The notes under the pieces are model-generated. The model saw only the letters and a program-made list of their open reading frames with translations. It searched no databases and had not been told where the DNA came from. A DNA stretch of 43,321 bases from NCBI GenBank assembly GCA_030681895.1, contig JAUXRI010000274.1:1-43321 (forward strand). Reading direction: 5' to 3'. Shown piece after piece: positions 16,175-24,628 of the stretch; positions within the stretch are counted from its first letter, which is position 1, and each line of letters begins with the position of its first letter. The DNA comes from Myxococcales bacterium. GTDB taxonomy: Bacteria; Myxococcota; Myxococcia; Myxococcales; Myxococcaceae. The position numbers and the translations under genes are program-made.

Positions 16175-17629
16175 ATGAACGACGCCACCCCGCCGGCCGC
16201 CGTCGAAGGCAGTCATCCGTCTCTGTACAACCACGACCTGGCGCCAGTGCCTGCGTCGGGCCGCACCTGGAACCAGTGGCACTTCGCCGCGCTCTGGGTC
16301 GGCATGGTCGTCTGCGTGCCCAGCTACGCCATCGCGGCGGGCATGATTGGGCAGGGCCTCAACTGGTGGCAGGCGTGCCTGCTGGTGCTCCTCGGCAACG
16401 GCATCGTGCTCGTGCCCATCGTCTTGAATGCGCACGCGGGCGCGAAGTACGGCGTGCCGTTTCCCGTCTACGCGCGCGCGAGCTTCGGCGTCTTCGGCGC
16501 GAACGTGCCGGCGATGCTCCGCGCCATCGTCGCGTGTGGGTGGTTCGGCATTCAGACGTGGACCGGCGGCGTGTCGCTCTACGTGTTGTGGATGGTGATG
16601 ATGGGCGAGGCGCCGCAGGCCGAGATTGGCACCGGCCACTTCATCGGCTTCGGCGTCTTCTGGTTGATCAACGTCTTCTTCATCGTGCGTGGCACCGAGA
16701 GCATCAAGTTCCTCGAGACGTGGGCGGCGCCGTTTCTCATCGCGATGGGCCTGGCGCTGTTGTTCTGGGGCATCTCGAAGACCGACGGCCTCAGCGCGAT
16801 GCTGGCCATCACCACGCCCGCGGAGCCGAAGCCGTTCTGGCCGCTCTTCTGGCCGAACCTCACCGCGATGGTGGGCTTCTGGGCGACGCTCGCCATCAAC
16901 ATTCCCGACTTCACGCGCTACGCGAAGTCGCAGCGAGACCAGGTGGTGGGTCAGGCCATCGGGTTGCCGGGCACGATGCTCCTGTTCGCCTTCATCGGCG
17001 TCGCCGTCACCGGAGCGACGATGATCATCTTCGGCAAGCCCATCTGGAACCCCACCGACATCGCGGCGAAGTTCGAGTCGCGGCTGGTCATCGGCATCGC
17101 CACCTTCGCGCTCGCCATCGCGACGCTGTCGACGAACATCGCCGCGAACGTCGTCGGCCCCGCCAACGACATCGCCAACCTCGCGCCCAGCAAGCTCAAC
17201 TTCCGCATCGGAGGGTTGATCACCGCCGTCGTCGGCGTGCTGCTGATGCCGTGGAAGCTGCTCTCGTCGTCCGAGGCGTACACGTACACCTGGCTCATCG
17301 GGTACTCGGCGCTGCTCGGCCCCATCGGCGGCATTCTCATCACCGACTACTTCGTGATTCGGAAGATGAAGCTCGACGCGAACGATCTCTATCGCTCGCA
17401 CGGACAGTACCGATACCGCGGTGGCTTCAACCCGGCCGCCCTCGTCGCCCTGGCGTGCGGCTCGCTGCCGTGTCTGCCGGGGTTCCTCAACGCGCTGGCT
17501 CGCTCCAATGGTGAGAAGCTCGCGAAGACGGGCGTCGATTCGCTGTACGAGTCGGCCTGGTTCTTCGGCTTCTTCGTGGCGAGCGCCGTCTACGTCGCGT
17601 TGATGAAGCTGAGCTCCCGCCGGAGCTGA
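16175..17629 (+). CDS. NCS1-family nucleobase:cation symporter (uracil/hydantoin/allantoin type)
   Basis: A 484-residue inner-membrane transporter with about 12 hydrophobic segments. The N-terminal TWNQWHFAALWVGMVVCVPSY (split as TWNQWHFAALW and VGMVVCVPSY), the GWFGIQTWTGG segment in helix 3 and INIPDFTRYAKSQRDQ in helix 8 are hallmarks of the NCS1 group that includes Mhp1 and PucI. Members import uracil, thymine, allantoin or hydantoins with Na+ or H+. The nearby genes of reductive pyrimidine breakdown make uracil, thymine or a dihydro/hydantoin compound the likely cargo. The ATG at 16175 lacks a clear ribosome site; an in-frame start at 16154 is the alternative. The dehydrogenase gene follows after 231 bases. 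Confidence 0.93.
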   Translation: MNDATPPAAVEGSHPSLYNHDLAPVPASGRTWNQWHFAALWVGMVVCVPSYAIAAGMIGQGLNWWQACLLVLLGNGIVLVPIVLNAHAGAKYGVPFPVYARASFGVFGANVPAMLRAIVACGWFGIQTWTGGVSLYVLWMVMMGEAPQAEIGTGHFIGFGVFWLINVFFIVRGTESIKFLETWAAPFLIAMGLALLFWGISKTDGLSAMLAITTPAEPKPFWPLFWPNLTAMVGFWATLAINIPDFTRYAKSQRDQVVGQAIGLPGTMLLFAFIGVAVTGATMIIFGKPIWNPTDIAAKFESRLVIGIATFALAIATLSTNIAANVVGPANDIANLAPSKLNFRIGGLITAVVGVLLMPWKLLSSSEAYTYTWLIGYSALLGPIGGILITDYFVIRKMKLDANDLYRSHGQYRYRGGFNPAALVALACGSLPCLPGFLNALARSNGEKLAKTGVDSLYESAWFFGFFVASAVYVALMKLSSRRS

Positions 17630-17820
17630 GCTTCCCGATACGAACGATTCCAGATGGTGCGAAGCCTGACTCGCGATCGCCGCGGGTCCGTTGAACCGCA
17701 AGCATGGTCACCACGCCTCGTGCTCCCGCAATGACGCGAAGTCGCCCAACCCAGGCTGACCGGGCCCATCGCCGCCGAGCATGAGCCTGATCCGCCCCAC
17801 TCGATTCGTCGCCCCGCTCG

Positions 17821-17826
17821 TAATAC
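17821..17826 (+). promoter_or_regulatory. Possible -10 box (TAATAC) before mmsA
   Basis: TAATAC, 35 bases before the mmsA ATG, is a good match to a sigma-70 -10 box and is one of few AT-rich hexamers in the region. No convincing -35 box lies 16-18 bases upstream, so an activator would be needed or the match is chance. If real, it gives mmsA and the aminotransferase their own promoter, separate from the transporter. Confidence 0.25.
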
Positions 17827-17860
17827 AAGCCCGACCGCCCACTCCCTCGGAGCCACCGAC

Positions 17861-19366
17861 ATGCAGAAGCCCACCATGCCCCAGCCGTTCGCCGCCAAGA
17901 GCTACGCCTTCACCGAGTACGTCAACCTCAAGAACTGGATTGGCGGCGCGTGGAAAGAGGGCTCGTCGGGCAACTGGCTCGACATCGAGAACCCGCGGCA
18001 CGGCAAGACGATGGGCAAGATGACGCTCTCGACCGCGAAGGACGTCGACGCTGCCGTCGAGGCGGCGAAGAAGGCGTTCCCCGCGTGGCGTGCCACGCCG
18101 ATGCGTGAGCGCGCGCAGGTGCTCTTCCGCCTCAAGGCCCTCATGGAGCGCGACCTCGACGAGCTCTGCTGGCTCGTCAGCCACGAGAACGGCAAGACGT
18201 ACGCGGAAGGCAAAGGCGACGTCGAGAAGGGCATCGAGTGCGTCGAGTTCGCTGCCTCGCTCCACATGATGGCTGACGGTGGGCAGCTCGACGTGTCGCG
18301 TGGCGTGAACTGCCGCGTCACCCACGAGCCGCTCGGCGTCGTCGCCGGCATCGTGCCCTTCAACTTCCCCGTCATGGTCCCGATGTGGATGGCGCCGAAC
18401 GCCATCATGGCTGGCAACGCGTTCATCCTGAAGCCGTCGGAGGTCGTGCCGTACGGCGCGATGAAGCTCGCCGCGCTCTTCCAGGAAGCCGGCCTGCCCG
18501 ATGGCATCTTCAACGTCGTCAACGGTCAGCGGGAGTGCGTCGAGGCCATCGTCGATCACGCCGACATCAAGGCGGTCGGCTTCGTCGGCTCCACGAAGGT
18601 CGCGAAGATTCTGTACGCGCGCGGCGCCGCCACCGGCAAGCGCATGCTCTGCCTCGGCTCGGCGAAGAACCACGTGGTGGTCGTGCCCGACGCCGACGTG
18701 CAGCTCACCTCGACCAACATCGTCGCCTCGAGCTACGGCTGCGCCGGTCAGCGCTGCATGGCGAGCTCGCTGATGGTCGCGGTCGGTGACGTGCAGAAGA
18801 TCATCGACGGCATCGCCGACAACGTCCGGAAGATCCGCCTCGGCGAAGACATGGGCAGCATCATCTCGGGCGCCTCGCGTGAACGAATCCTCAAGTACAT
18901 CGAGGACGCGCAGAAGGCCGGCGCGAAGGTGCTCGTCGATGGCCGCGGTCAAAACGTCGACGGCGCCGGAGGTCACTGGATTGGCCCCACCGTGCTCGAC
19001 AACGTGACGCTCGACATGCCCGCGGGCTGCGAAGAGATCTTCGGGCCGGTGCTCTCCATCGTTCACACGAAGACGCTCGAGGAGGCCATCAACCTGCAGC
19101 ACAAGAGCCTCTACGCCAACGGCGCGGCCATCTTCACCACCTCTGGCGCCGTCGCCCGCACCGCCGCTGATCGCCTCGAGGCCGGCATGGTGGGCATCAA
19201 CGTCGGCGTGCCCGTGCCGCGTGAGCCCTTCAGCTTCGGTGGCTTCAACTCCTCCAAGTTCGGCCACGGCGACATCACCGGGTGGGACGGTTTCCGCTTC
19301 TGGAGCCGCCCCAAGAAGGTCACCGAGAAGTGGGCCGCCGCCTCGGACGCGAGCTGGATGAGCTGA
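17861..19366 (+). CDS. mmsA: CoA-acylating methylmalonate/malonate-semialdehyde dehydrogenase
   Basis: A 501-residue aldehyde dehydrogenase. PFNFPVMVPMWMAPNAI, ILKPSEVVP and the active-site GCAGQRCMA with Cys299 are visible. The stretch LCLGSAKNHVVVVPDAD replaces the usual ELGGK segment, so the general-base Glu of hydrolytic aldehyde dehydrogenases is missing, as in the CoA-dependent MmsA/IolA group. In this context it should convert malonate semialdehyde (from beta-alanine) to acetyl-CoA and methylmalonate semialdehyde (from thymine) to propionyl-CoA, with NAD+. GGAG precedes the ATG. The aminotransferase follows after 68 bases. Valine or inositol breakdown is an alternative role. Confidence 0.93.
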   Translation: MQKPTMPQPFAAKSYAFTEYVNLKNWIGGAWKEGSSGNWLDIENPRHGKTMGKMTLSTAKDVDAAVEAAKKAFPAWRATPMRERAQVLFRLKALMERDLDELCWLVSHENGKTYAEGKGDVEKGIECVEFAASLHMMADGGQLDVSRGVNCRVTHEPLGVVAGIVPFNFPVMVPMWMAPNAIMAGNAFILKPSEVVPYGAMKLAALFQEAGLPDGIFNVVNGQRECVEAIVDHADIKAVGFVGSTKVAKILYARGAATGKRMLCLGSAKNHVVVVPDADVQLTSTNIVASSYGCAGQRCMASSLMVAVGDVQKIIDGIADNVRKIRLGEDMGSIISGASRERILKYIEDAQKAGAKVLVDGRGQNVDGAGGHWIGPTVLDNVTLDMPAGCEEIFGPVLSIVHTKTLEEAINLQHKSLYANGAAIFTTSGAVARTAADRLEAGMVGINVGVPVPREPFSFGGFNSSKFGHGDITGWDGFRFWSRPKKVTEKWAAASDASWMS

Positions 19367-19434
19367 AGACGCAGAACGTTCTCTTCACCGGCCCGCGCTG
19401 CGGAGTTCTTTCCACCATCAAGGAGCACCTGACG

Positions 19435-20799
19435 ATGTCGAGCCAGTACCTGGGGTACCCGAACGAGTTCGCCGCAGAGCCGATGCCGACGCAGCAGATG
19501 GTCGACCTCTGCAAGGAGCACACGCTCTACACGTGGTCGGCCGGCAACACGGTCAACCCGCTGCCCATCGCGCGGGCCGAAGGCGTGTACCTGTACTCGC
19601 CTGAAGGGCAGAAGATTCTCGACTTCAACGCGCAGCTGATGAGCGTGTTGGTCGGCCACGCGCACCCTCGTGTCATCGCGGCGATGAAGCGACAGCTCGA
19701 CGAGCTCATCTTCGTCTACCCGCAGACGGCCACGCAGGTGCGCGCGCGCCTCGGCAAGCTGATGAGTGAAATCATCCCCGGCATGTCGAGCTTCTTCTTC
19801 ACGCTCGGCGGCGCTGAGGCGAACGAGAACGCGGTGAAGATGGCCAGGCTCTTCACGGGCCGGCACAAGATCCTCGCGCGCTACCGCAGCTACCACGGCG
19901 GTACGCAGCTCACGATGTCACTCACCGGCGACCCGCGCCGCTGGGCGAGTGAGCCGCAGTCTCCCGGCATCGTCCACGTGATGGACCCGACGCCCTACGA
20001 GTTCTCGTTCGGCAAGACCGACGAGGAGAAGTGCAAGAACCACCTCGTCTACCTGGAAGAGACCATCAAGTACGAAGGCCCTCACACCATCGCGGCGATG
20101 ATCGTCGAGACGGTGACGGGCACGAACGGAGTCCTCGTTCCTCCCAAGGGCTGGTTCAAGGGCCTGCGCGCGTTGCTCGACAAGTACGGCATTCTGCTCA
20201 TCTGCGACGAGGTGATGGCCGGCATGGGCCGCACCGGCAAGATGATGGCGTACGAGCACTTCGACATCGTCCCCGACCTGGTCACGATGGCGAAGGGCCT
20301 CACCTCCAGCTACTTCCCGGTTGGCGCCGTCGGCATGAAGAAGGCCATTCACGAGCACTTCCAGAAGAACGTGTACTGGGGTGGCCTCACGTACAACTCG
20401 CACCCGGTGGGGCTCGCGACGGCCGAGGCCGTGCTGCGCGTCACCATCGACGAGAAGCTGGTCGAGAACTCCGCGAAGCTCGGCGCTGTCATGCGCAGCG
20501 AGATGGACCGGCTGCAGAAGAAGCACGTGTCGATTCTCGAGGGCCGCAACATCGGCCTCTTCGGCATGGTCGACCTGCGGAAGAACTCGAAGAACGAGCC
20601 GCTCGCTCCGTACAACGGCGCGCACCCGGCCATGGCGAAGCTCGCCACGTTCTTCCGCGAGAACGGCCTGTTCACCTTCACCCGGTGGAACAACTTCACC
20701 TGCAACCCTCCGCTCACCATCACCGAGGCGCAGCTCAAAGAGGGCTTCGCCATCATCGACCGCGGGCTCGAGATTACCGACGCGGTGTTCGAGGGCTGA
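19435..20799 (+). CDS. Class III omega-aminotransferase, probable beta-alanine:pyruvate transaminase
   Basis: A 454-residue PLP enzyme. TLGGAEANENAVKMAR binds the cofactor phosphate, YRSYHGGT stacks on the ring, Asp258 in ICDEVMAG pairs with the pyridine nitrogen, and Lys287 in TMAKGLTSSYFPVG is the Schiff-base lysine. In this cluster it should move the amino group of beta-alanine (or beta-aminoisobutyrate) to pyruvate and yield the semialdehyde used by the dehydrogenase just upstream. The ATG at 19435 has AAGGAG about 9 bases before it; the frame is open upstream only as overlap with mmsA. Taurine:pyruvate and 4-aminobutyrate transaminases are close relatives, so the substrate rests on context. 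Confidence 0.9.
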   Translation: MSSQYLGYPNEFAAEPMPTQQMVDLCKEHTLYTWSAGNTVNPLPIARAEGVYLYSPEGQKILDFNAQLMSVLVGHAHPRVIAAMKRQLDELIFVYPQTATQVRARLGKLMSEIIPGMSSFFFTLGGAEANENAVKMARLFTGRHKILARYRSYHGGTQLTMSLTGDPRRWASEPQSPGIVHVMDPTPYEFSFGKTDEEKCKNHLVYLEETIKYEGPHTIAAMIVETVTGTNGVLVPPKGWFKGLRALLDKYGILLICDEVMAGMGRTGKMMAYEHFDIVPDLVTMAKGLTSSYFPVGAVGMKKAIHEHFQKNVYWGGLTYNSHPVGLATAEAVLRVTIDEKLVENSAKLGAVMRSEMDRLQKKHVSILEGRNIGLFGMVDLRKNSKNEPLAPYNGAHPAMAKLATFFRENGLFTFTRWNNFTCNPPLTITEAQLKEGFAIIDRGLEITDAVFEG

Positions 20800-20801
20800 G
20801 C

Positions 20802-21236
20802 GTGGCGACGCGCGCTTCGAAGCCGAAGAAGAAGAAGGCTGCTGCTCCGAAGACGGCCGCGACCGGTGGGGATGTCGAAGGGCTCCTCGCCGGGCTCGAG
20901 GCGGGTCGCCAGGAAGAGGCTCGCGAGCTCGTCTCGCTGATGTCGAAGCGGCTGAAGGCGCCGGCCAGGCTCTGGAGCTCTTCCATCGTCGGCTTCGGTG
21001 ACGTGCACCTCACCTACGAGAGCGGCCGCGAGCTCGACTGGTTTCGGTGCGGCTTCGCAGTGCGCAAGAAGTACATCGCGCTCTACGGCCTCAAGACCGA
21101 CGAGGCCTCGACGGAAGCGCTGCTGGAGAAGCTGGGGCCGCATGATGAAGGTGCTGGCTGCGTGCTGGTGAAGTCGCTCGAAGGACTCGACCGTCGCGTG
21201 CTGACGCAGCTCATCGACCGCGCCGCGCGTGCGTGA
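20802..21236 (+). CDS. DUF1801 (YdhG-like) domain protein
   Basis: A 144-residue protein. A lysine-rich start (ASKPKKKKAAAPKTAA) is followed by one DUF1801-type domain, seen in LWSSSIVGFGDVHLTYESG and WFRCGFAVRKKYIALYGL. The fold is small and shared with YdhG/YjbR-type proteins of unknown biochemical role. The likely start is a GTG at 20802, 2 bases after the aminotransferase stop, so it may be translated by coupling. The basic N-terminus could bind nucleic acid, but this is not shown. Confidence 0.8.
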   Translation: MATRASKPKKKKAAAPKTAATGGDVEGLLAGLEAGRQEEARELVSLMSKRLKAPARLWSSSIVGFGDVHLTYESGRELDWFRCGFAVRKKYIALYGLKTDEASTEALLEKLGPHDEGAGCVLVKSLEGLDRRVLTQLIDRAARA

Positions 21237-21292
21237 GCTTTCTTGCGTTGGAACGGCGAGCTCCCTGGGGATTGCCCGAGTCTTTTCCGGAG

Positions 21293-21320
21293 CGCCTGGT
21301 GCCTCATCGACACCCAGGCG
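21293..21320. terminator. Hairpin between convergent genes, possible bidirectional terminator
   Basis: CGCCTGGTG (21293-21301) pairs with CACCCAGGCG (21311-21320) with one bulged base and a 9-base loop. It lies between the DUF1801 gene and the oppositely oriented thioredoxin gene. No T-run follows on either strand, so a terminator role is only likely from position. Confidence 0.4.
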
Positions 21321-21382
21321 TTCCGACGCGGTACTGGCTTCGACGAAGCCGCACAGTGGGCCGTCAGTGCTCCGCTGACCCG

Positions 21383-21952
21383 CTACCAGAGCGTGCGCAA
21401 GACCAGGCCGAACGTCGTGGTGTAGCCGACGACGCTGCCCTTGATGTGGCCCTGCTCGTCGAGGAAGTACACGGTGGGAAACGACGTGATGTTGAGCTGA
21501 TCAGCCAGGCCCGTCTCATCCATCAGCACCGGGTAGTCGACGCCGTTTCGCTGCGTGTACGCCGTCACCTGCTGTGGCGTCTGCCACGCCGTCGCCACCG
21601 ACAACACGCGCGCGCGGTCGCCGACCAGCTTCTGCGCCCACCCCAGGTTGCGTGACTCGCCCTCACACACCGTGCACCACGGCGCCCAGAACGCGAGGAG
21701 CGTCGGCTTGCCCATGAGCGAGGCCGAGGTGACCGATTCTCCTGAGAGGGTCTGCAGTGAGAACGCCGGCACCGCGCCGCCGCGCACGTGAGCGCGGGTC
21801 TGCCAGAGGCCGACGCCGAGGAAGACCGCGAGGAGCAGGCCCAGGTCGACAGCCCAGCGAATCGACGCGCGTGAATCATATGCCGTCTTCCACCGTCTCA
21901 GGCGGCCCGGTGGGTTCGGGAGTGGCGCGGGCGTCTCGGGGAGCGGGGTCAT
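21383..21952 (-). CDS. Membrane-anchored TlpA/ResA/ScsD-type thioredoxin
   Basis: A 189-residue protein with a Pro-rich cytoplasmic start, one membrane segment at about residues 34-50, and a periplasmic thioredoxin domain. The active site is WAPWC93-TVC96 and the cis-Pro segment is ITSFPTVYF. This is the plan of TlpA/ResA/CcmG or ScsD-like thiol-disulfide proteins, which reduce disulfides of exported proteins or of cytochrome c precursors. No cytochrome c maturation gene is nearby, so a general redox role is more likely. It is divergent from the secreted protein gene at 22034. Confidence 0.9.
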   Translation of the reverse strand: MTPLPETPAPLPNPPGRLRRWKTAYDSRASIRWAVDLGLLLAVFLGVGLWQTRAHVRGGAVPAFSLQTLSGESVTSASLMGKPTLLAFWAPWCTVCEGESRNLGWAQKLVGDRARVLSVATAWQTPQQVTAYTQRNGVDYPVLMDETGLADQLNITSFPTVYFLDEQGHIKGSVVGYTTTFGLVLRTLW

Positions 21953-22033
21953 GACGTTCCTTCTCGTCCTGCTTACAGTCGGTCGGGTACGGCGTCGAGT
22001 GATGGGCCCTGCCCATCACGTCTGGAGGAAGTG

Positions 22034-22633
22034 ATGAGCCTCGTGGCGCTGCTGACGGTTCCGATGCTGCTCGGTGCGGGCGGGGCCGGGCTCAAGCTCG
22101 AGGCGGTGCGCAGCGACGTCGACGAGTGGCCGACGCCCCGCCTCGCCCAGGAGACCGCTGACGCGCTCGAACGCACCTCGCGTCAGAAGTGGTCGGAGCA
22201 CTATCTGGTGGTGGGCGACGAGGTGCGGGGCGACGTGTCGGTTCGCGGGGTGTTCGGCCCATCGAAAGAGGGCCCTGGCTTCAGGTTCACGTGGCAGCTC
22301 ACGACTCAGGACTGTCCTCCGATGTCGGACGCCGTCGGGTTCGACTTCAAGTCGTCGACGCTGTCGCCCAACACGCTCGACGCGATGGCCGTGCAGCTGG
22401 CGAAGCGCGCGGCGCGGTTGCTCGACAAGGCCCGAGCGAAGCGAGGTGAGTCGTGCATCGACCCGTTGGACCTGCCGCCGACCCCGTCGGAGCTCGAGCT
22501 GATGAAGATTCGCGAGGCGGCGAAGGCGCAGCGAGCGTTCGCGCCGACGCCACCGCCACCGCGCGCCGCACCGGTCGAGCGGCCGGCGCCTCGGCCCAGG
22601 CCCATTCCCGTGCGAAGCGAAGCCACAGACTGA
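22034..22633 (+). CDS. Secreted hypothetical protein, 199 aa, Pro-rich tail
   Basis: The start MSLVALLTVPMLLGAGGAG looks like a signal peptide without a lipobox Cys. The mature part is mixed alpha/beta with two Cys (QDCPPMS and ESCIDPLD) that could form a disulfide. The last 40 residues are rich in Pro, Arg and Ala (PPPPRAAPVERPAPRPRP) and are probably disordered. TGGAGGAA lies just before the ATG at 22034; a GTG one codon upstream is possible. No family is recognised. Confidence 0.75.
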   Translation: MSLVALLTVPMLLGAGGAGLKLEAVRSDVDEWPTPRLAQETADALERTSRQKWSEHYLVVGDEVRGDVSVRGVFGPSKEGPGFRFTWQLTTQDCPPMSDAVGFDFKSSTLSPNTLDAMAVQLAKRAARLLDKARAKRGESCIDPLDLPPTPSELELMKIREAAKAQRAFAPTPPPPRAAPVERPAPRPRPIPVRSEATD

Positions 22634-22933
22634 CTGATCAAAGGCGCGTCCCTGTCGTGCCGTGCGTCCGGACGTTCGTCGAGTCACCGTCGCCCGGGCG
22701 AAGCTGACCGGGCTCGACGTCTCGACCGCCCTGGCATCGATTTCCTACGACCGCTGTCGGTGTCTCGAGTCCGCAGTCTCATCGAGTCTGAAACGCAGCA
22801 CATCCAGTGTCGCGCGTTTCGGACTCGCTCTCGCGGTTCAGCCCTCGAGCGCTCCGGCGACGAACCTGGACCAATGGGGAGCCAGGACCCCGAGTTGATC
22901 AGCTTCAGCGGAGACCGCGTGTCGAGCGGTGCG
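22634..22933. other. Non-coding 300 bases holding one palindromic repeat
   Basis: This stretch separates two convergent genes. It holds repeat copy 3 (22783-22827). A partial half-site CGAGTCCG at 22766 precedes that copy by 17 bases. I see no gene, terminator with T-run or promoter in the remainder. Confidence 0.6.
22783..22827. repeat. 45-bp palindromic repeat, copy 3 (divergent)
   Basis: Same 45-base length, same leading CAT, same first ten bases CGAGTCTGAA and final GACTCG as copy 1, with AGCACA at positions 15-20 and TGT at 26-28 also kept. Its next arm bases are ACGC pairing with GCGT, where copy 1 has GA pairing with TC. The paired positions changed together while the dyad was kept. 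It lies 11 kb from the other two copies. Confidence 0.7.
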
Positions 22934-24544
22934 TCATCTCCACTGTCGTCGCCGGGCGACCCACAGCAACAGCACGGCGAGCGACATGGCCTCGGCATCG
23001 GCGTGCCAGCAACCGCAGCCGACCGTGAGTCGCCGTGGATCCAGCGCGTCACTGCCCGCGTCAGGAGTGTTTCCCGCGTCGGCGACAGCCCCGGCATCAG
23101 GAGTACCCGCGTCGACGCTCGTGCCCGAATCCGCGCTCCCTGCGTCGATGAGCGTGCCTGCATCGACCGGCGTGCCTGCATCGACTGCCGCGCCTGCATC
23201 GACTGCCGTGCCTGCATCGACTGCCGCGCCTGCATCGACTGCCGTGCCTGCATCGACAGCCGTACCTGCATCGACAGTCGTACCTGCATCGACAGTCGTG
23301 CCTGCATCGACCGCCGTGCCTGCATCAACCGCCGTCCCCGCGTCGACGATGGTTCCCCCGTCGACGGCCATGCCTGCATCCGCGACTGGTCCCCCGTCGG
23401 GCGAGGTCACCACGATGAAGTGCTCGACAGCCACGTCAGGGCCCGCCACTTCGAGACTCAACCGATACACCCCGGGGCTGAGCGGCGTCAGCGGCGACGT
23501 GCTGGTTCCTGTCACCGAGAGACCCGGTTGCGTCGTCTCGAACGTCGCACCGCCGGGTCCATCGACGCGAAGGACGACAGGCGTGGCCACCCTCGCGACG
23601 CTGCCATCGTCGAAGAACAGCGCGCGCTCGAGCGAGAGCGGCTGCCCGACGTTCGCCACCGTCGGCACTCCGATGAACCGGGGCGCGTACCCGCCGAAGC
23701 GCATCACCAGCGTCGCCTGCGTCGCCGGGTCGGTGAAGTCGCCCCAGCCGACGTACATCACCGGCACCAGCAGGGCCGTGTCGAGGGTGCCATCCGAGAA
23801 GCCCGCGTCGTCTGCGTTCTCGCACGACAGCAGCCGCGCCGACGAAATCGGCCAGCGCATCACCTCGAGCCCATCAGCGAACACCACGAAGTCGCGCAGC
23901 CCCGGGGAACCCGAGACCAGACCCCATTCCATCTGGGCCAGGGGAGCGATGGCGACCATGAGCGGTGTCGTGACCTCACCGCGGCGGTCCACTCGCAGCT
24001 CTTCCCGGAGCGTGCTCCCGGCGCTCATGCAGGTGGCTTGCTGAAGAGTCAGCCGTGCGGTCGCAGGTTCGAGCTCGACGGACAGATGCAACGAGAGCCC
24101 GTCGGCCTGCATCGGAAAGTACGGGTCCATGTTCGCGCCGAGGTCGCCACCACCTGCCTGTACGAACGGGCGCAGGCCTGCGTCGCGGTCGGCCTCCATG
24201 AGCGCCAGCCGAACGTCGAAGGAAGGTACCGGCGACGCGGCTGTGAAGACCACGGGCGAGAACGGGGGGCTCCGCAGTCCCGGTGCGCGCGAGATGAAGA
24301 CGCCAGGCGTCTGCGTGGCACAGCTCACGTTGTTGGTGCACCCCTGGCGCACGCCCTCGAACGTGAGCAGCCCGCCGTCGCGCGCCAGCGTCATGAGGGG
24401 GAAGTTCGAGAGCCCGGTCAGCTCGTTGCGGCGGTACTGCTCCCAGACGGGCAGGCCACCAACGCCATGCATGGCGAACGGAACACCGTGCTGGCCCGCG
24501 TCGAGCGCCGCGCAGAGAACTCCGAGTGAGAGCGTGGCGATCAT
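22934..24544 (-). CDS. Secreted protein with VDAG hexapeptide array and MYXO-CTERM-like tail
   Basis: A 536-residue surface protein. A hydrophobic start (MIATLSLGVLCAALDAG) serves as the signal peptide. Residues 25-385 are a beta-rich ectodomain of no recognised family with scattered Cys. About residues 400-465 are an array of six-residue units (T/A)-(A/T)-V-D-A-G, 11 with the VDAG core. The last 28 residues, GCGCWHADAEAMSLAVLLLW then VARRRQWR, match the MYXO-CTERM plan: a Cys pair, a hydrophobic segment and a basic end. Such tails are cut by a myxosortase and lead to outer-membrane anchoring. The DAG array would be a flexible stalk lifting the ectodomain from the surface. Confidence 0.82.
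   Translation of the reverse strand: MIATLSLGVLCAALDAGQHGVPFAMHGVGGLPVWEQYRRNELTGLSNFPLMTLARDGGLLTFEGVRQGCTNNVSCATQTPGVFISRAPGLRSPPFSPVVFTAASPVPSFDVRLALMEADRDAGLRPFVQAGGGDLGANMDPYFPMQADGLSLHLSVELEPATARLTLQQATCMSAGSTLREELRVDRRGEVTTPLMVAIAPLAQMEWGLVSGSPGLRDFVVFADGLEVMRWPISSARLLSCENADDAGFSDGTLDTALLVPVMYVGWGDFTDPATQATLVMRFGGYAPRFIGVPTVANVGQPLSLERALFFDDGSVARVATPVVLRVDGPGGATFETTQPGLSVTGTSTSPLTPLSPGVYRLSLEVAGPDVAVEHFIVVTSPDGGPVADAGMAVDGGTIVDAGTAVDAGTAVDAGTTVDAGTTVDAGTAVDAGTAVDAGAAVDAGTAVDAGAAVDAGTPVDAGTLIDAGSADSGTSVDAGTPDAGAVADAGNTPDAGSDALDPRRLTVGCGCWHADAEAMSLAVLLLWVARRRQWR
23154..23333. repeat. 18-bp tandem repeat (about 10 units) coding the VDAG stalk
   Basis: Units of 18 bases with the core CCTGCATCGAC on the plus strand follow each other in register; degenerate units extend to about 23390 and to the left. 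Read on the minus strand they code T-A-V-D-A-G-like hexapeptides. The unit length is a multiple of three, so gain or loss of units changes stalk length without a frameshift. Confidence 0.85.
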
Positions 24545-24628
24545 CTGCTCGGCGACTGTACCGTCGAAGCTGCGTCACGCTCAGCTCAAACCCGGTACGG
24601 TGCCTTCAGATGAAGGCGAGCACGTGAC

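Noticed and set aside
16157..17701. Minus-strand open frame of 514 codons over the NCS1 transporter
   Set aside because: Antisense shadow: charged low-complexity translation with no hydrophobic core, opposite a clear 12-helix transporter.
17708..19267. Minus-strand open frame of 519 codons over mmsA
   Set aside because: Antisense shadow of a complete aldehyde dehydrogenase; His/Asp/Glu/Val-rich without motifs.
23154..23333. CRISPR-like array
   Set aside because: Units are 18 bp without spacers and lie in frame in a coding region, giving a hexapeptide repeat.
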